Positions 1 to 8,771 of a DNA stretch of 64,000 nt are shown here, piece by piece. This DNA is from Streptomyces canus (lineage in GTDB: Bacteria > Actinomycetota > Actinomycetes > Streptomycetales > Streptomycetaceae). The stretch spans positions 591,052 through 655,051 of the forward strand of contig NZ_KQ948661.1 in the NCBI RefSeq assembly GCF_001514145.1. Direction: 5' to 3'. A program made the position numbers and the translations under genes. The stretch's first letter is position 1, and each line of letters begins with the position of its first letter. The notes under the pieces are model-generated. The model did no database searches. It worked only from the letters and a program-made list of their open reading frames with translations, and had not been told where the DNA came from.

Positions 1-1891
1 CGGTGATCTCGTCGGGCGGTACGGGCGTGCAGCAGCCGGCGAGCCGTACGGTCGCGCCGGGCTGGTCGACGAGGGCGACGGCGGCGCCGGTGCGGTCTGC
101 GGCCGGGGTGTCGGAGGCCTGCGACTCGGCGGTGCTCCGGCCCACGCTGTCGGGAGTGTCGGCAACTGGCGGCTCCGCGGCGGAGACCCGGAAGGGGTTC
201 GCATCCCCCCGCCCGGCCTGCACGTCCTCTGTCGTCGCGCCGGCCGTCCCGCCCCGCTCCGCGATCTCCTCCGGCGTCTCGGGCGTCGGATGGGTCGCGA
301 TCCACCGCTGGATGGCGATCCGCGCCGCGGGCGTGTGCGCGTGCTCCAGCCACTCCTTGGAGGGCTCGGCGGCGGGGTCCTGCCCCATGAGGAGCTGGAC
401 GGTGTCGCCGTCCCTCAGAACGGTGCTCAGGGTCGCCAGACGGCCGTTGACGCGGGCGCCGAGGCACGCGTGCGCGTCCTCGCCGTACTGCGCGTACGCG
501 GCGTCCACGCAGGTCGCGCCCTCGGGCAGACCCAGAGTGCCGCCGTCGGGCCGGAAGACGGTGATCTCGCGGTCCTGGGCAAGGTCCTCACGGAGGGTCG
601 ACCAGAAGGTGTCGGCGTCGGGCGCGGCCGCCTGCCAGTCGAGGAGACGGGAGAGCCAGCCGGGCCGGGTGGGGTCCACCCGCTCCTCGTCGGCGCCTGC
701 GCCGGTGGCCACGCTCGGCGCCTCCGAGGTGTCCGCGGGTGAGGCGTACGGATTGCCGAGCGCGACCACGCCGGCCTCGGCGACCTTGTGCATCTGGTGG
801 GTGCGGATGAGGACTTCGACGACCTGGCCGTCACCGCTTGCCACAGCGGTGTGCAGCGACTGGTACAGGTTGAACTTCGGTACGGCGATGAAGTCCTTGA
901 ACTCCGAGACGACCGGCGTCATACAGGTGTGCAGTTCGCCCAGGACGCCGTAGCAGTCCGCGTCCTCGCCGACCAGGACCAGCAGGCGGCCGAAGTCCGC
1001 GCCGCGCAGCCTGCCGCGCTTGCGGGCCACCCGGTGCACGGAGACGAAGTGCCGTGGCCTGATGACGACTTCGGCCGGGATGCCGGCCTCGCGCAGCACG
1101 GAGCGCACCTCGGCGGCGATCTCGGCGAGCGGGTCGTCCGCGCGGGAGGCATTGTCGACGATCAACTCGCGCGTGTGCTCGTACTCCTCGGGGTGGAGGA
1201 TCGCGAAGACCAGGTCTTCGAGCTCGGTCTTGAGTGCCTGGACACCGAGGCGTTCGGCGAGCGGGATGAGAACGTCCCGGGTGACCTTGGCGATGCGGGC
1301 CTGCTTCTCGGGGCGCATCACGCCGAGGGTGCGCATGTTGTGCAGCCGGTCGGCGAGTTTGATCGACATCACACGGACGTCGTTGCCGGTGGCGACGAGC
1401 ATCTTGCGGAAGGTCTCGGGCTCGGCGGCGGCGCCGTAGTCGACCTTCTCCAGCTTGGTGACGCCGTCGACGAGGAAGCGGACCTCCGCGCCGAACTCCT
1501 TGCCGACCTGATCGAGCGTCACCTCGGTGTCCTCGACGGTGTCGTGGAGCAGAGAGGCCGTCAAGGTCGTGGTCTCGGCGCCGAGTTCGGCGAGGATCAG
1601 GGTCACGGCGAGCGGATGGGTGATGTACGGCTCACCGCTCTTGCGCATCTGGCCGCGGTGCGAGGACTCGGCCAGGACCCACGCGCGGCGAAGCGGTTCG
1701 AGGTCGGCATCGGGATGGTGGGCACGGTGGGCCTCGGCGACATGGCCGATGGCGTCGGGCAGCCGGTCTCGGGCGGCGGGGCCGAGCAGCGCGGCGCGGC
1801 CCAGGCGGCGCAGGTCGATCCGCGCCCGCCAACGGGCGGCCGCACCTGCTACCGGACCTGGGGTCGCGGGGTTCGTGGCCTCCGCACTCAT
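1..1891 (-). CDS. rshA: RelA/SpoT-family (p)ppGpp synthetase/hydrolase RshA, C-terminus cut by window edge
   Basis: Controls the stringent alarmone (p)ppGpp in the cytoplasm. The frame is open from the ATG at 1891 to the window edge, about 630 residues. The N-terminal HD hydrolase domain looks complete: HRGQMRKSGEPYITHP near residue 65, LLHDTVEDTE near 117 and DRLHNMRTL. A synthetase domain follows (about 282-400) with FKDFIAVPKFNLYQSLHT and VEVLIRTHQMHKVAEAG, then a TGS domain (about 440-500). A GCCTPVPPDE segment at the very end suggests a further C-terminal zinc-finger-like domain. The synthetase core is divergent: the usual G-loop lysine and the R of the YDLxxxR stretch are not recognisable. 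The order next to dapF-miaA-miaB points to the second Streptomyces RSH protein, RshA, rather than RelA. Confidence 0.9.
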   Translation of the reverse strand, partial: MSAEATNPATPGPVAGAAARWRARIDLRRLGRAALLGPAARDRLPDAIGHVAEAHRAHHPDADLEPLRRAWVLAESSHRGQMRKSGEPYITHPLAVTLILAELGAETTTLTASLLHDTVEDTEVTLDQVGKEFGAEVRFLVDGVTKLEKVDYGAAAEPETFRKMLVATGNDVRVMSIKLADRLHNMRTLGVMRPEKQARIAKVTRDVLIPLAERLGVQALKTELEDLVFAILHPEEYEHTRELIVDNASRADDPLAEIAAEVRSVLREAGIPAEVVIRPRHFVSVHRVARKRGRLRGADFGRLLVLVGEDADCYGVLGELHTCMTPVVSEFKDFIAVPKFNLYQSLHTAVASGDGQVVEVLIRTHQMHKVAEAGVVALGNPYASPADTSEAPSVATGAGADEERVDPTRPGWLSRLLDWQAAAPDADTFWSTLREDLAQDREITVFRPDGGTLGLPEGATCVDAAYAQYGEDAHACLGARVNGRLATLSTVLRDGDTVQLLMGQDPAAEPSKEWLEHAHTPAARIAIQRWIATHPTPETPEEIAERGGTAGATTEDVQAGRGDANPFRVSAAEPPVADTPDSVGRSTAESQASDTPAADRTGAAVALVDQPGATVRLAGCCTPVPPDEIT

Positions 1892-2175
1892 GGGCACCTC
1901 CGGCTGTGGACCGGCGGACGGGGTGCCCCATGGCGGACACGGCTCAGGGGATGGCATCTGTCCCCGTCCGGGCCGGTGCTTGATGCTACCGAGCCCATCA
2001 CGCCCGGCTGACCGCCTCTCGGCGAGCGTGAAACGGATCACCCAATCGAGCGAAGGCTTCCAGGTTTACGATTTTGCGCCGCCTGACCAGCGGCCGACCG
2101 TGGATTTGAATCGCACAGAGGGCCGAAGGCTGTGGTTCCACGCCTTGGGCCGTCCGAGTGCTGTGATTCATATGG

Positions 2176-3045
2176 TCAACCAACCGCGTTTTCCAGCCAG
2201 TCGGCGTCGATCTCGCCCTCGGCGACGATCACCGCGGGGCCGGTCATCTCGATCTCGCCGTCGCTCCGCTCGGTGATCACCAGGGTTCCTCCGGGCACGT
2301 CGACGGTGTAAGTCGCCGGGGTGCCGGTGGCCACCGGGTCGGCGCCGTCCCTGCGGGCCGTGGCGACGGCGACGGCGCACGCGCCCGTGCCGCAGGACCG
2401 GGTCTCGCCCGCCCCGCGCTCGTGCACGCGCATGGCGACATGGCGGGGGCCGCGGTCCACCACGAACTCGACGTTGACCCCGCTCGGATAGGCGGCGGCC
2501 GGGCTGAACGGCGGCGGGGAGTACAGGTCACCGGCGTGCGCGAGGTCGTCCACGAAGGCGACGGCGTGCGGATTGCCCATGTTCACGTTGCGTGCGGGCC
2601 AGCTGCGGTCGCCGACACTCACCGTGACGTCCCCCTCGGCGAGCAGCGCCTTGCCCATGCCGACGGTGACGTCACCGCCCTTCGCGATGTGCACGGCCTT
2701 CACGCCCCCGCGCGTGGCCACCGCGAGGTCGCCTTCGGTGACGTGACCGGCGCGCTGGAGGTAGCGGGCGAAGACGCGTACTCCGTTGCCGCACATCTCG
2801 GCGATGGAACCGTCGCCGTTGCGGTAGTCCATGAACCACTCGGCCTCCTCGGCCATGTGCGCGGCCTCGGGGTGCTCGGCGGACCGTACGACGTGGAGCA
2901 GGCCGTCACCGCCGATGCCTGCCCGGCGGTCGCACAGGGCGGCGACGGCGGCGGGGGACAGGTCCAGGGTGTTCTCGGGGTCCGGGACGATCACGAAGTC
3001 GTTCTCGGTGCCGTGGCCCTTGAGAAAGGGGATCCGGGTGCTCAT
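2176..3045 (-). CDS. dapF: diaminopimelate epimerase DapF
   Basis: Converts LL- to meso-diaminopimelate, the last step before lysine and a step toward peptidoglycan. The 289-residue length is typical for the family. Both catalytic cysteine motifs of this PLP-independent epimerase are visible: MCGNGVR near residue 83 and SCGTGACAVA near residue 218. The N-terminus contains KGHGTENDF. A -10-like TACGAT (3052-3057, minus strand) ends 6 nt before the ATG and there is no convincing Shine-Dalgarno, so the mRNA may be leaderless. Its gene neighbours are rshA downstream and a small membrane protein upstream, each with its own intergenic space. Confidence 0.97.
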   Translation of the reverse strand: MSTRIPFLKGHGTENDFVIVPDPENTLDLSPAAVAALCDRRAGIGGDGLLHVVRSAEHPEAAHMAEEAEWFMDYRNGDGSIAEMCGNGVRVFARYLQRAGHVTEGDLAVATRGGVKAVHIAKGGDVTVGMGKALLAEGDVTVSVGDRSWPARNVNMGNPHAVAFVDDLAHAGDLYSPPPFSPAAAYPSGVNVEFVVDRGPRHVAMRVHERGAGETRSCGTGACAVAVATARRDGADPVATGTPATYTVDVPGGTLVITERSDGEIEMTGPAVIVAEGEIDADWLENAVG

Positions 3046-3051
3046 GTCTCG

Positions 3052-3057
3052 ATCGTA
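3052..3057 (-). promoter_or_regulatory. putative -10 box of a leaderless dapF promoter
   Basis: TACGAT on the minus strand lies 6 nt upstream of the dapF ATG, which would place the transcription start at the first codon. The -35 region is poor, so this is tentative. Confidence 0.35.
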
Positions 3058-3077
3058 CGTGCAGGCCGGTGGGGGCC

Positions 3078-3127
3078 GGTCGCGCCCGAGCGGCGGTAGC
3101 CGCAGTTCGACACAGCCCCGCGCCCCT
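3078..3127. repeat. Streptomyces intergenic repeat (GGGGCGCGGGGCTGTGTCGA-type)
   Basis: Read on the minus strand this stretch begins AGGGGCGCGGGGCTGTGTCG and continues through a CGGCTACCGCCG core to GCGCGACC. I recognise this as the abundant short intergenic repeat of Streptomyces chromosomes. It shares its GGGGCGCGGGG core with the copies at 18494-18527 and 18704-18726. It sits between the small membrane-protein gene and dapF. Confidence 0.55.
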
Positions 3128-3135
3128 GAAGGCCT

Positions 3136-3639
3136 CTAGCGGAGCCTCGCTACGCGCCAGACCGCGAGAACGACCACAATCGCTACCAGCAACACGTACC
3201 CGAGCACGACCCGCCAGTCCGCGCGGCGGCCGGACCCCCGCTGCGGCAGTCCCGGCCACGTGTAACCAACCCGGCGTGCGGCCATCATGCCCCAGCCCGC
3301 CGCACAGGAGCAGATCAGCAGGCCCAGCATCGCGATCACCGCTCCGCTGTCGCCGAAGTCGAAGGCCAGGGGGAAGGCGAACATCAGGGAGCCGACGGCG
3401 GCCAGCGAGACGATGGGGGCGAGCTGCCAGATCCGCAGACGGCGCTGCGGGCGCAGCTCGACCTCGACCTCTTCCCCGCCCGGGAACATCTCCTCGGGCT
3501 CGGGACCGTCGGCGGTCACACCGCCCTGGGTGTCGTCGGGCCCGTCGGGGCTCAGACGCTCTGCGTCCTGCTCCGGTTCACCGCTCTCGGCGGTGAGGGG
3601 CTCGGTGCCTTGTGCGGTGTCGCGAGGGCCGGCCTCCAT
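3136..3639 (-). CDS. small integral membrane protein, function unknown
   Basis: A conserved Streptomyces membrane protein of about 167 residues. The first 70 residues are acidic, Glu/Pro-rich and presumably cytoplasmic. Three hydrophobic segments follow: IVSLAAVGSLMFAFPLAF, AVIAMLGLLICSCAAGWGMM and a C-terminal VVLGYVLLVAIVVVLAVWRV. I chose the ATG at 3639 because GGGAGGG lies 8 nt upstream; a GTG at 3669 in the same frame has no such site. It lies between miaA and dapF on the same strand. No catalytic motif is visible and I do not assign a function. Confidence 0.75.
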   Translation of the reverse strand: MEAGPRDTAQGTEPLTAESGEPEQDAERLSPDGPDDTQGGVTADGPEPEEMFPGGEEVEVELRPQRRLRIWQLAPIVSLAAVGSLMFAFPLAFDFGDSGAVIAMLGLLICSCAAGWGMMAARRVGYTWPGLPQRGSGRRADWRVVLGYVLLVAIVVVLAVWRVARLR

Positions 3640-3747
3640 CGCCACGCGCCCTCCCAACTCGGACTCCACTTGGTCGATCGAAGCTCGATGATGGCACGGC
3701 GCCGGAGGCCGGGATGACGGCCGGAGCGTCCCGATGCCAGGACGTGA

Positions 3748-4686
3748 TCAGGCTGTGACCGGTCGTTCGACCAACGCCAATGCGAGCTGCGGAAGTTCTG
3801 TGAGATGCGCCGCAGCCCCACTCAACCAGTGCACCCGCGGATCGCGCCTGAACCATGAATCCTGACGGCGCGCGAAGCGTTTCGTGGCACGGATGGTCTC
3901 GGCCCGCGCGTCCTCCATCGTGCACTCCCCCGAGAGCGCCGCGAGCACCTGCTGGTACCCGAGCGCACGCGAGGCCGTGCGCCCCTCGCGCAACCCGAGC
4001 GCCTCCAGCTCCCGCACCTCGTCCACGAGCCCCGCCTCCCACATCCGGTCGACGCGGCGCGCGATGCGCTCGTCGAGTTCGGGCCGCGCGACGTCGACGC
4101 CGATCTGGACGGTGTCGTAGACCGAGTCGTGGCCGGGGAGGTTGGCGGTGAAGGGCTTGCCGGTGATCTCGATCACTTCGAGGGCCCGGACGATACGTCG
4201 GCCGTTGCTGGGCAGGATCGCCTGCCCGGCCCCGGGGTCGGCGGCGGAGAGACGGGCGTGCAGCGCACCGGAGCCGCGCAGCACGAGTTCCTCCTCCAGA
4301 CGGGCCCTGACCTCGGGGTCGGTGCCGGGGAACTCCAGGTTGTCGACGGCCCCGCGGACATAGAGCCCGGAACCGCCGACGAGGATCGGCCAGCGGCCCT
4401 CGGCGAGCAGGGCGTCGATCCGGGCGCGGGCCAGCCGCTGGTACTCGGCGACGGACGCCGTGACGGTCACGTCCCAGATGTCCAGGAGGTGGTGCGGGAC
4501 GCCGTCGCGTTCCTCGGGCGTCAGCTTGGCGGTGCCGATGTCCATCCCTCGGTAGAGCTGCATGGAGTCGGCGTTGACGACCTCGCCTCCCAGTCGCCGG
4601 GCGAGAAAAACGCCCAGATCGGACTTTCCGGCCGCAGTGGGTCCGACGACGGCGATGACGCGGGGGGAGGGGGGTGTGCTGCTCAC
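3748..4686 (-). CDS. miaA: tRNA dimethylallyltransferase MiaA
   Basis: Transfers a dimethylallyl group from DMAPP to N6 of A37 in tRNAs reading UNN codons, giving i6A. The 312-residue protein begins with the P-loop VVGPTAAGKSDLG, followed by NADSMQLYRGMDIGTAK, VPHHLLDI, VGGSGLYVRG and the ALGYQQV region, all family hallmarks in the usual order. The start is GTG at 4686. MiaB, which methylthiolates the product, is encoded about 2 kb away (6672-8198), so both steps of ms2i6A37 formation are local but in separate transcription units. Confidence 0.97.
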   Translation of the reverse strand: MSSTPPSPRVIAVVGPTAAGKSDLGVFLARRLGGEVVNADSMQLYRGMDIGTAKLTPEERDGVPHHLLDIWDVTVTASVAEYQRLARARIDALLAEGRWPILVGGSGLYVRGAVDNLEFPGTDPEVRARLEEELVLRGSGALHARLSAADPGAGQAILPSNGRRIVRALEVIEITGKPFTANLPGHDSVYDTVQIGVDVARPELDERIARRVDRMWEAGLVDEVRELEALGLREGRTASRALGYQQVLAALSGECTMEDARAETIRATKRFARRQDSWFRRDPRVHWLSGAAAHLTELPQLALALVERPVTA

Positions 4687-4869
4687 CGCCCCAGTCTCGC
4701 AAACCCAGGAGCACCACCTCGAACGAGTTACGTGACGACGCGGGTCCGGTGTCGTTGCCAGTTGCGTGGTTTCCGCCGCCCTGTCCGCGGAGGCGGCGAT
4801 CCGGGTGGCGCAATCGGGCGCTCCGGACGACGCGGGATTTCCCCCGCATGAGTAACGTATGGAGTGGAT

Positions 4870-5217
4870 ATGGGCGTTTTCGCACGACTTCTCCGGAGGT
4901 CGAAGGCCACGGAGGAGGCGTCAACCGCCGAGACGCAGGCCGACATCCGGACGGCCGAGTCCACGGCGGAGGAGGCGGGAGAGGCGAAGGGGGCGACCGA
5001 CGTCAGGGCCACGGCCAAGACCGAGGTCGAGACCGGGCCTCAGGCCGAGGGCAAGACCGAGGCCGAGGTCGCCGAGACGGCCGGAGCCGAGGCCGCGGAC
5101 GGAGCGACGGCGACGGAGGCCGCAGAGGACGACGCCGCCGAGAACGTCGAGATCCCCAAGCAGCAGTCCGCCGACGAGGCGGCCGACCGTGAGGCCGGTG
5201 AGGGCGCCCGCACGTAA
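4870..5217 (+). CDS. small Ala/Glu-rich acidic protein, unknown function
   Basis: A 115-residue protein starting MGVFARLLRRSKATEEA, with a short basic amphipathic N-terminus followed by a long low-complexity stretch of Ala, Glu, Thr and Asp and a C-terminal IPKQQSADEAADREAGEGA segment. GGAG lies 5 nt before the ATG at 4870; an in-frame GTG at 4864 overlaps that site and is less likely. Composition suggests a disordered or coiled polypeptide. It is followed 24 nt later by the MT0933-like gene, and the two are probably co-transcribed. I do not recognise a domain. Confidence 0.7.
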   Translation: MGVFARLLRRSKATEEASTAETQADIRTAESTAEEAGEAKGATDVRATAKTEVETGPQAEGKTEAEVAETAGAEAADGATATEAAEDDAAENVEIPKQQSADEAADREAGEGART

Positions 5218-5241
5218 CTGCCCCGCGTGGGAAGGTGAACG

Positions 5242-5514
5242 ATGGGTCTCCTGGACAATGTGAAGGCCAAGCTCGGCCCGGCCAAGGACAAGGTCTCCGG
5301 CCTCGCGCAACGGCACGGGGACAAGGTCCGACACGGCCTCGACACGGCCGCGAAGGTCGTGGACGAGAAGACCGAGGGAAAGTACAGCGGCAAGATCCAG
5401 ACGGGCACGGGCAAGGCCAAGAGCGCCATGGACCGACTCGCGCACAAGGACGGCACGGAGGGACCGGGTGGCGGCAGCACGCCGCCGCCGGCCTCACCGC
5501 CGCCGGCTTCCTGA
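5242..5514 (+). CDS. MT0933-like antitoxin-family small protein
   Basis: A 90-residue protein, MGLLDNVKAKLGPAKDKVSG at the start, with a Lys/Gly-rich body (DKVRHGLDTAAKVVDEKTEGKYSGKI) and a Pro/Ala-rich tail. This matches my memory of the MT0933/Rv0909 antitoxin-like family common in actinobacteria. AAGGTG lies 4 nt before the ATG. No toxin gene is adjacent: the upstream neighbour is the acidic protein and the downstream gene is convergent. The family name therefore should not be read as proof of a working toxin-antitoxin pair. Confidence 0.7.
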   Translation: MGLLDNVKAKLGPAKDKVSGLAQRHGDKVRHGLDTAAKVVDEKTEGKYSGKIQTGTGKAKSAMDRLAHKDGTEGPGGGSTPPPASPPPAS

Positions 5515-5617
5515 CGGCAGCACGGCACACCGACGGCCGGCCGCGGGGCAGGACGCCCCCGGTCGGCCGCGGTTCCCGCCCAGGACTCCTCTACGGCTCC
5601 TGCGGCTCGTCCGGCCG

Positions 5618-6325
5618 TCAAGACCAGGTCGCGACCACGTACCCCACGCCGTACGGCGCGTCCTCGTACAGCAGCGAGCCGCCGAGGTCCGCGCCCTCGG
5701 CCGCCCCCGCGAGGACCTGCCAGCAGGCCCGGCCGGAGGCCTGCAGTTCGTACGCCAGCTCGGCGTCCAGCGCTTTCAGGGCCGCCACGTCGGCCGCGCC
5801 CAGCGCACGCGCGACCTCCGCGTCGAACGGCGCCGCGCGCTCGTCGAGGTAGCCGGGTGCCTTGAGCGTGCGGCAGGCGCTGGCGTCCCCCATCACCAGC
5901 AGTGCCACCCGCTCGGCCCGGGCGGCGATTTCCCTCCCGGTCTGAATACACCGCTCGGGCTCCAGAGGTTCCCCCACGCCGAGTCCCTCGATCGGGGCGT
6001 CGGAGCAGCCGACGCGGTCCAGCAGCCAGGCGGCGACCGCGAGGGAGGTCGGCAGCGTGCCCTGCGGGGCCGGCCCCTGCCCGAGCCTCACGTCCACCTC
6101 CACGCCGAAGCCGCGGAACGAGCCGCGAGCGCCCGGCGGGTGCGGGCCACGCCCACTCTGCTCGGCGGGCCCCACGACGACGAGACGGTCGGGCCGGGCC
6201 GCCGCGAGCACGCCCAGCGCGTCCGTGCAGGCGGCGCGGGCCCCGTCGAGCTCGGGCGCCGCCCCGGCAGCGACCGGCGGCACGAGAAGGGGCGGACACG
6301 GACAGACAGCGGCTGCTACAAGCAT
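5618..6325 (-). CDS. class III extradiol dioxygenase (LigB)-like protein
   Basis: A 235-residue protein starting MLVAAAVCPCPPLLVPPVA, with DRLVVVGPA, LVMGDASACR and a C-terminal VGYVVATW. The overall pattern resembles the LigB/extradiol dioxygenase subunit B fold (PF02900-like). The typical N-terminal metal-binding His of LigB (PxxSHP) is replaced by CPCPPLL, so ring-cleaving activity is doubtful. It follows the 98-residue gene by 10 nt and lies downstream of miaB on the same strand, so it is probably the last gene of a miaB transcript. No catabolic genes are nearby. Confidence 0.65.
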   Translation of the reverse strand: MLVAAAVCPCPPLLVPPVAAGAAPELDGARAACTDALGVLAAARPDRLVVVGPAEQSGRGPHPPGARGSFRGFGVEVDVRLGQGPAPQGTLPTSLAVAAWLLDRVGCSDAPIEGLGVGEPLEPERCIQTGREIAARAERVALLVMGDASACRTLKAPGYLDERAAPFDAEVARALGAADVAALKALDAELAYELQASGRACWQVLAGAAEGADLGGSLLYEDAPYGVGYVVATWS

Positions 6326-6335
6326 GATCAGCAGC

Positions 6336-6632
6336 CTACTTCCAGGCCCAGGGCCAGGACTCGGGATGGGTGCTCCACGCCAGTTCGCCGAGCCGGTACA
6401 CCACGCGAAACGTGGCCATCACGCCCTCGATGTTCGCGTAGTAGGCGTCCCCGTCACCGATCCGGTAGACCTGCCGACGCTTCTGGCGCAGACCGACGCC
6501 CGGACGATGAGTGCAGGCGATCTCGTACAGGCGGGCGCGGGCCTCCTCCCGAGTGCCCTCGAAGTGCGCCACTTCGTCGACGTCGTGATGGTCCCTGTGA
6601 CTGCGGTCGACCAGGACCACCCAGCGCGCCAT
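6336..6632 (-). CDS. conserved hypothetical protein, 98 residues
   Basis: Begins MARWVVLVDRSHRDHHDVDE and ends HPESWPWAWK. Composition is soluble, mixed alpha/beta, with a YEIACTHRP and a basic LRQKRRQVYRIGDGD segment. I recognise it only as a conserved actinobacterial protein of the miaB neighbourhood. It starts 39 nt after the miaB stop and is followed 10 nt later by the LigB-like gene, so the three are probably co-transcribed. No catalytic motif is evident. Confidence 0.75.
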   Translation of the reverse strand: MARWVVLVDRSHRDHHDVDEVAHFEGTREEARARLYEIACTHRPGVGLRQKRRQVYRIGDGDAYYANIEGVMATFRVVYRLGELAWSTHPESWPWAWK

Positions 6633-6671
6633 ACCCCGCCCCGCCTCTCCTGCGTGACCGGCGGCGGGCGC

Positions 6672-8198
6672 TCAGTGCGCCGCGCAGCCGCCCGTGACCG
6701 CCGGCAGCGGCTCGGGGATCCCGATCTTCGGGAGGCCCAGCATGACACCCGCGGGTTCGGCGGCCTCGGCCGCGTTCCGCTTCTGCCACGCGTCCCCCGC
6801 GCGCGTGCGGCGCACATCGAGGACGGCGCCCTCGGCGAGGAGGTGGTGAGGGGCGGCGTAGGTGATCTCGACCGTGACCACGTCGCCGGGGCGGACCTCC
6901 TGGTCGGGCTTGGTGAAGTGGACCAGACGGTTGTCGGGGGCGCGGCCGGAGAGGCGGTGGGTGGCGCCGTCCTTGCGGCCCTCGCCCTCGGCGACCATCA
7001 GCTCCAGGGTGCGGCCGACCTGCTTCTTGTTCTCCTCCCAGGAGATCTCCTCCTGGAGCGCGACAAGACGCTCGTAGCGCGCCTGGACGACCTCCTTGGG
7101 GATCTGGTTCTCCATGGTCGCGGCAGGGGTCCCGGGACGCTTGGAGTACTGGAAGGTGAAGGCCTGCGTGAAGCGGGCCTCGCGGACCACGTGCATGGTC
7201 TGCTCGAAGTCCTCCTCGGTCTCGCCGGGGAAGCCCACGATGATGTCGGTGGTGATCGCCGCGTGCGGGATGGCGGCGCGGACCTTGTCGATGATCCCGA
7301 GGTAGCGCTCCTGGCGGTACGACCGGCGCATCGACTTCAGGACCGTGTCCGAACCGGACTGCAGGGGCATGTGCAGCTGCGGCATGACGTTCGGCGTCTC
7401 GGCCATCGCCGCGATCACGTCGTCGGTGAAGTCGCGCGGGTGCGGGGAGGTGAAGCGGACGCGCTCCAGGCCCTCGATCGCGCCACACGCGCGCAGCAGT
7501 TTGCTGAACGCCTCGCGGTCGCCGATGTCGGAGCCGTACGCGTTGACGTTCTGGCCGAGCAGCGTGATCTCGGAGACGCCCTCGCCGACCAGTGTCTCGA
7601 TCTCGGCGAGGATGTCGCCGGTGCGGCGGTCCTTCTCCTTGCCGCGCAGGGCCGGGACGATGCAGAAGGTGCACGTGTTGTTGCAGCCGACGGAGATCGA
7701 CACCCAGGCCGCGTAGGCGCTCTCGCGCCGGGTCGGCAGCGTGGACGGGAACGCCTCGAGGGACTCGGCGATCTCGACCTGCGCCTCTTCCTGCACGCGC
7801 GCGCGTTCCAGCAGGACCGGCAGCTTGCCGATGTTGTGCGTGCCGAAGACGACGTCCACCCAGGGCGCCTTCTTGACGATGGTGTCGCGGTCCTTCTGGG
7901 CGAGGCAGCCGCCGACCGCGATCTGCATGCCGGGCCGCGAGGCCTTGCGCGGCGCGAGCCGGCCGAGGTTGCCGTAGAGCCGGTTGTCGGCGTTCTCCCG
8001 CACCGCGCAGGTGTTGAAGACGACGACGTCCGCGTCCCCGTCGGAGCCCTCGGGGGCGGGTACGTATCCCGCCTCCTCCAGCAGTCCGGACAATCGCTCG
8101 GAGTCGTGGACGTTCATCTGGCACCCATAAGTGCGCACTTCATACGTCTTCGAAGAGGGAACGTCCACTGCCGGGCTCCGGTCGCTGCTGCTGGTCAT
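6672..8198 (-). CDS. miaB: tRNA-2-methylthio-N6-dimethylallyladenosine synthase MiaB
   Basis: Radical-SAM methylthiotransferase converting i6A37 to ms2i6A37 in tRNA. The 508 residues show the MTTase N-terminal cluster cysteines (TYGCQMNVHDSE, VFNTCAVRE, VGGCLAQKD), the radical-SAM motif CNNTCTFC near residue 170, the central GQNVNAYG region, and a C-terminal TRAM-like part. On the minus strand TACCCT (8205-8210) lies 6 nt before the ATG with no Shine-Dalgarno, consistent with a leaderless transcript. It works after MiaA (3748-4686). Confidence 0.97.
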   Translation of the reverse strand: MTSSSDRSPAVDVPSSKTYEVRTYGCQMNVHDSERLSGLLEEAGYVPAPEGSDGDADVVVFNTCAVRENADNRLYGNLGRLAPRKASRPGMQIAVGGCLAQKDRDTIVKKAPWVDVVFGTHNIGKLPVLLERARVQEEAQVEIAESLEAFPSTLPTRRESAYAAWVSISVGCNNTCTFCIVPALRGKEKDRRTGDILAEIETLVGEGVSEITLLGQNVNAYGSDIGDREAFSKLLRACGAIEGLERVRFTSPHPRDFTDDVIAAMAETPNVMPQLHMPLQSGSDTVLKSMRRSYRQERYLGIIDKVRAAIPHAAITTDIIVGFPGETEEDFEQTMHVVREARFTQAFTFQYSKRPGTPAATMENQIPKEVVQARYERLVALQEEISWEENKKQVGRTLELMVAEGEGRKDGATHRLSGRAPDNRLVHFTKPDQEVRPGDVVTVEITYAAPHHLLAEGAVLDVRRTRAGDAWQKRNAAEAAEPAGVMLGLPKIGIPEPLPAVTGGCAAH

Positions 8199-8204
8199 GG
8201 CTCA

Positions 8205-8210
8205 AGGGTA
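8205..8210 (-). promoter_or_regulatory. putative -10 box of a leaderless miaB promoter
   Basis: TACCCT on the minus strand, followed by TGAGCC and then the miaB ATG. The spacing places the start of transcription at or next to the first codon. The -35 region is weak. Confidence 0.35.
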
Positions 8211-8240
8211 GGCGCTCCGCGGAGACCGTCGCCCCGGTGC

Positions 8241-8760
8241 TCAGCCGTGGCCGTTCATCGGCGCACCAGTTGCTGCAAGGCGCTCGCGCTGACCGTGGCA
8301 GGGCTCGGACGGGCGGTCGGCCACGATCAAGAAGCGGACTCCAGTGACCTTGCCTTTGGCCGTGAGGGAGGGTGTCGACGTAGGCGACGGTTCCGCGGCG
8401 GGCACCAGTAGCCCTGGACCACCAGGTGCGCGTCGGCGGTCTGCCGCGGCGCCGTCAGGTCGGGGCGCGGCAGGAGCTCGGCGAATCCGGTCAGGATTCA
8501 AGGTGCCGGAGGCTGCCGCACCGCCGTGGCCTGGTCGCCGACGGCACCTTCACATAGCCGGCACCTGCGAGGGTCGTGGACTTCGCCCGTGGAACCGGTG
8601 AGCAGGCCGGAGGCGCTGACCCGCGTGGTGCCCTCGTAACTGCCCGCGCCGGTCTGCTCGTTGGCCGACACGGCAGAGGCGGCTGTAGGCGCAGCCGTAC
8701 GCCACAGGGCGGCTGCACCCGTGTCGCCGCACGAATGACCTGAATCACGTGCGGGGTGAC
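8241..8760 (-). pseudogene. decayed remnant of a secreted-protein-like gene
   Basis: The roughly 570-nt gap between miaB and argG has no intact gene. On the minus strand from about 8740 downwards one frame reads like an exported protein: an Ala-rich tract (TAAPTAASAVSANEQTG) that could be the end of a signal peptide, then SYEGTTRVSASGLLTG, stopping after about 75 residues. Further downstream the coding look shifts frame (LTAPRQTADAHLVVQGYWCP). This is what a frameshifted and truncated gene would look like, but no family can be named. It could also be random open frame, which is common at this GC content. Confidence 0.3.
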
Positions 8761-8771
8761 ACCAGGGGGCT

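Noticed and set aside
788..2011. Plus-strand frame opposite rshA
   Set aside because: Shadow of the RelA/SpoT gene, which shows all HD and TGS motifs on the minus strand.
5242..5514. Toxin-antitoxin module
   Set aside because: The small protein belongs to an antitoxin-named family, but no toxin gene lies next to it.
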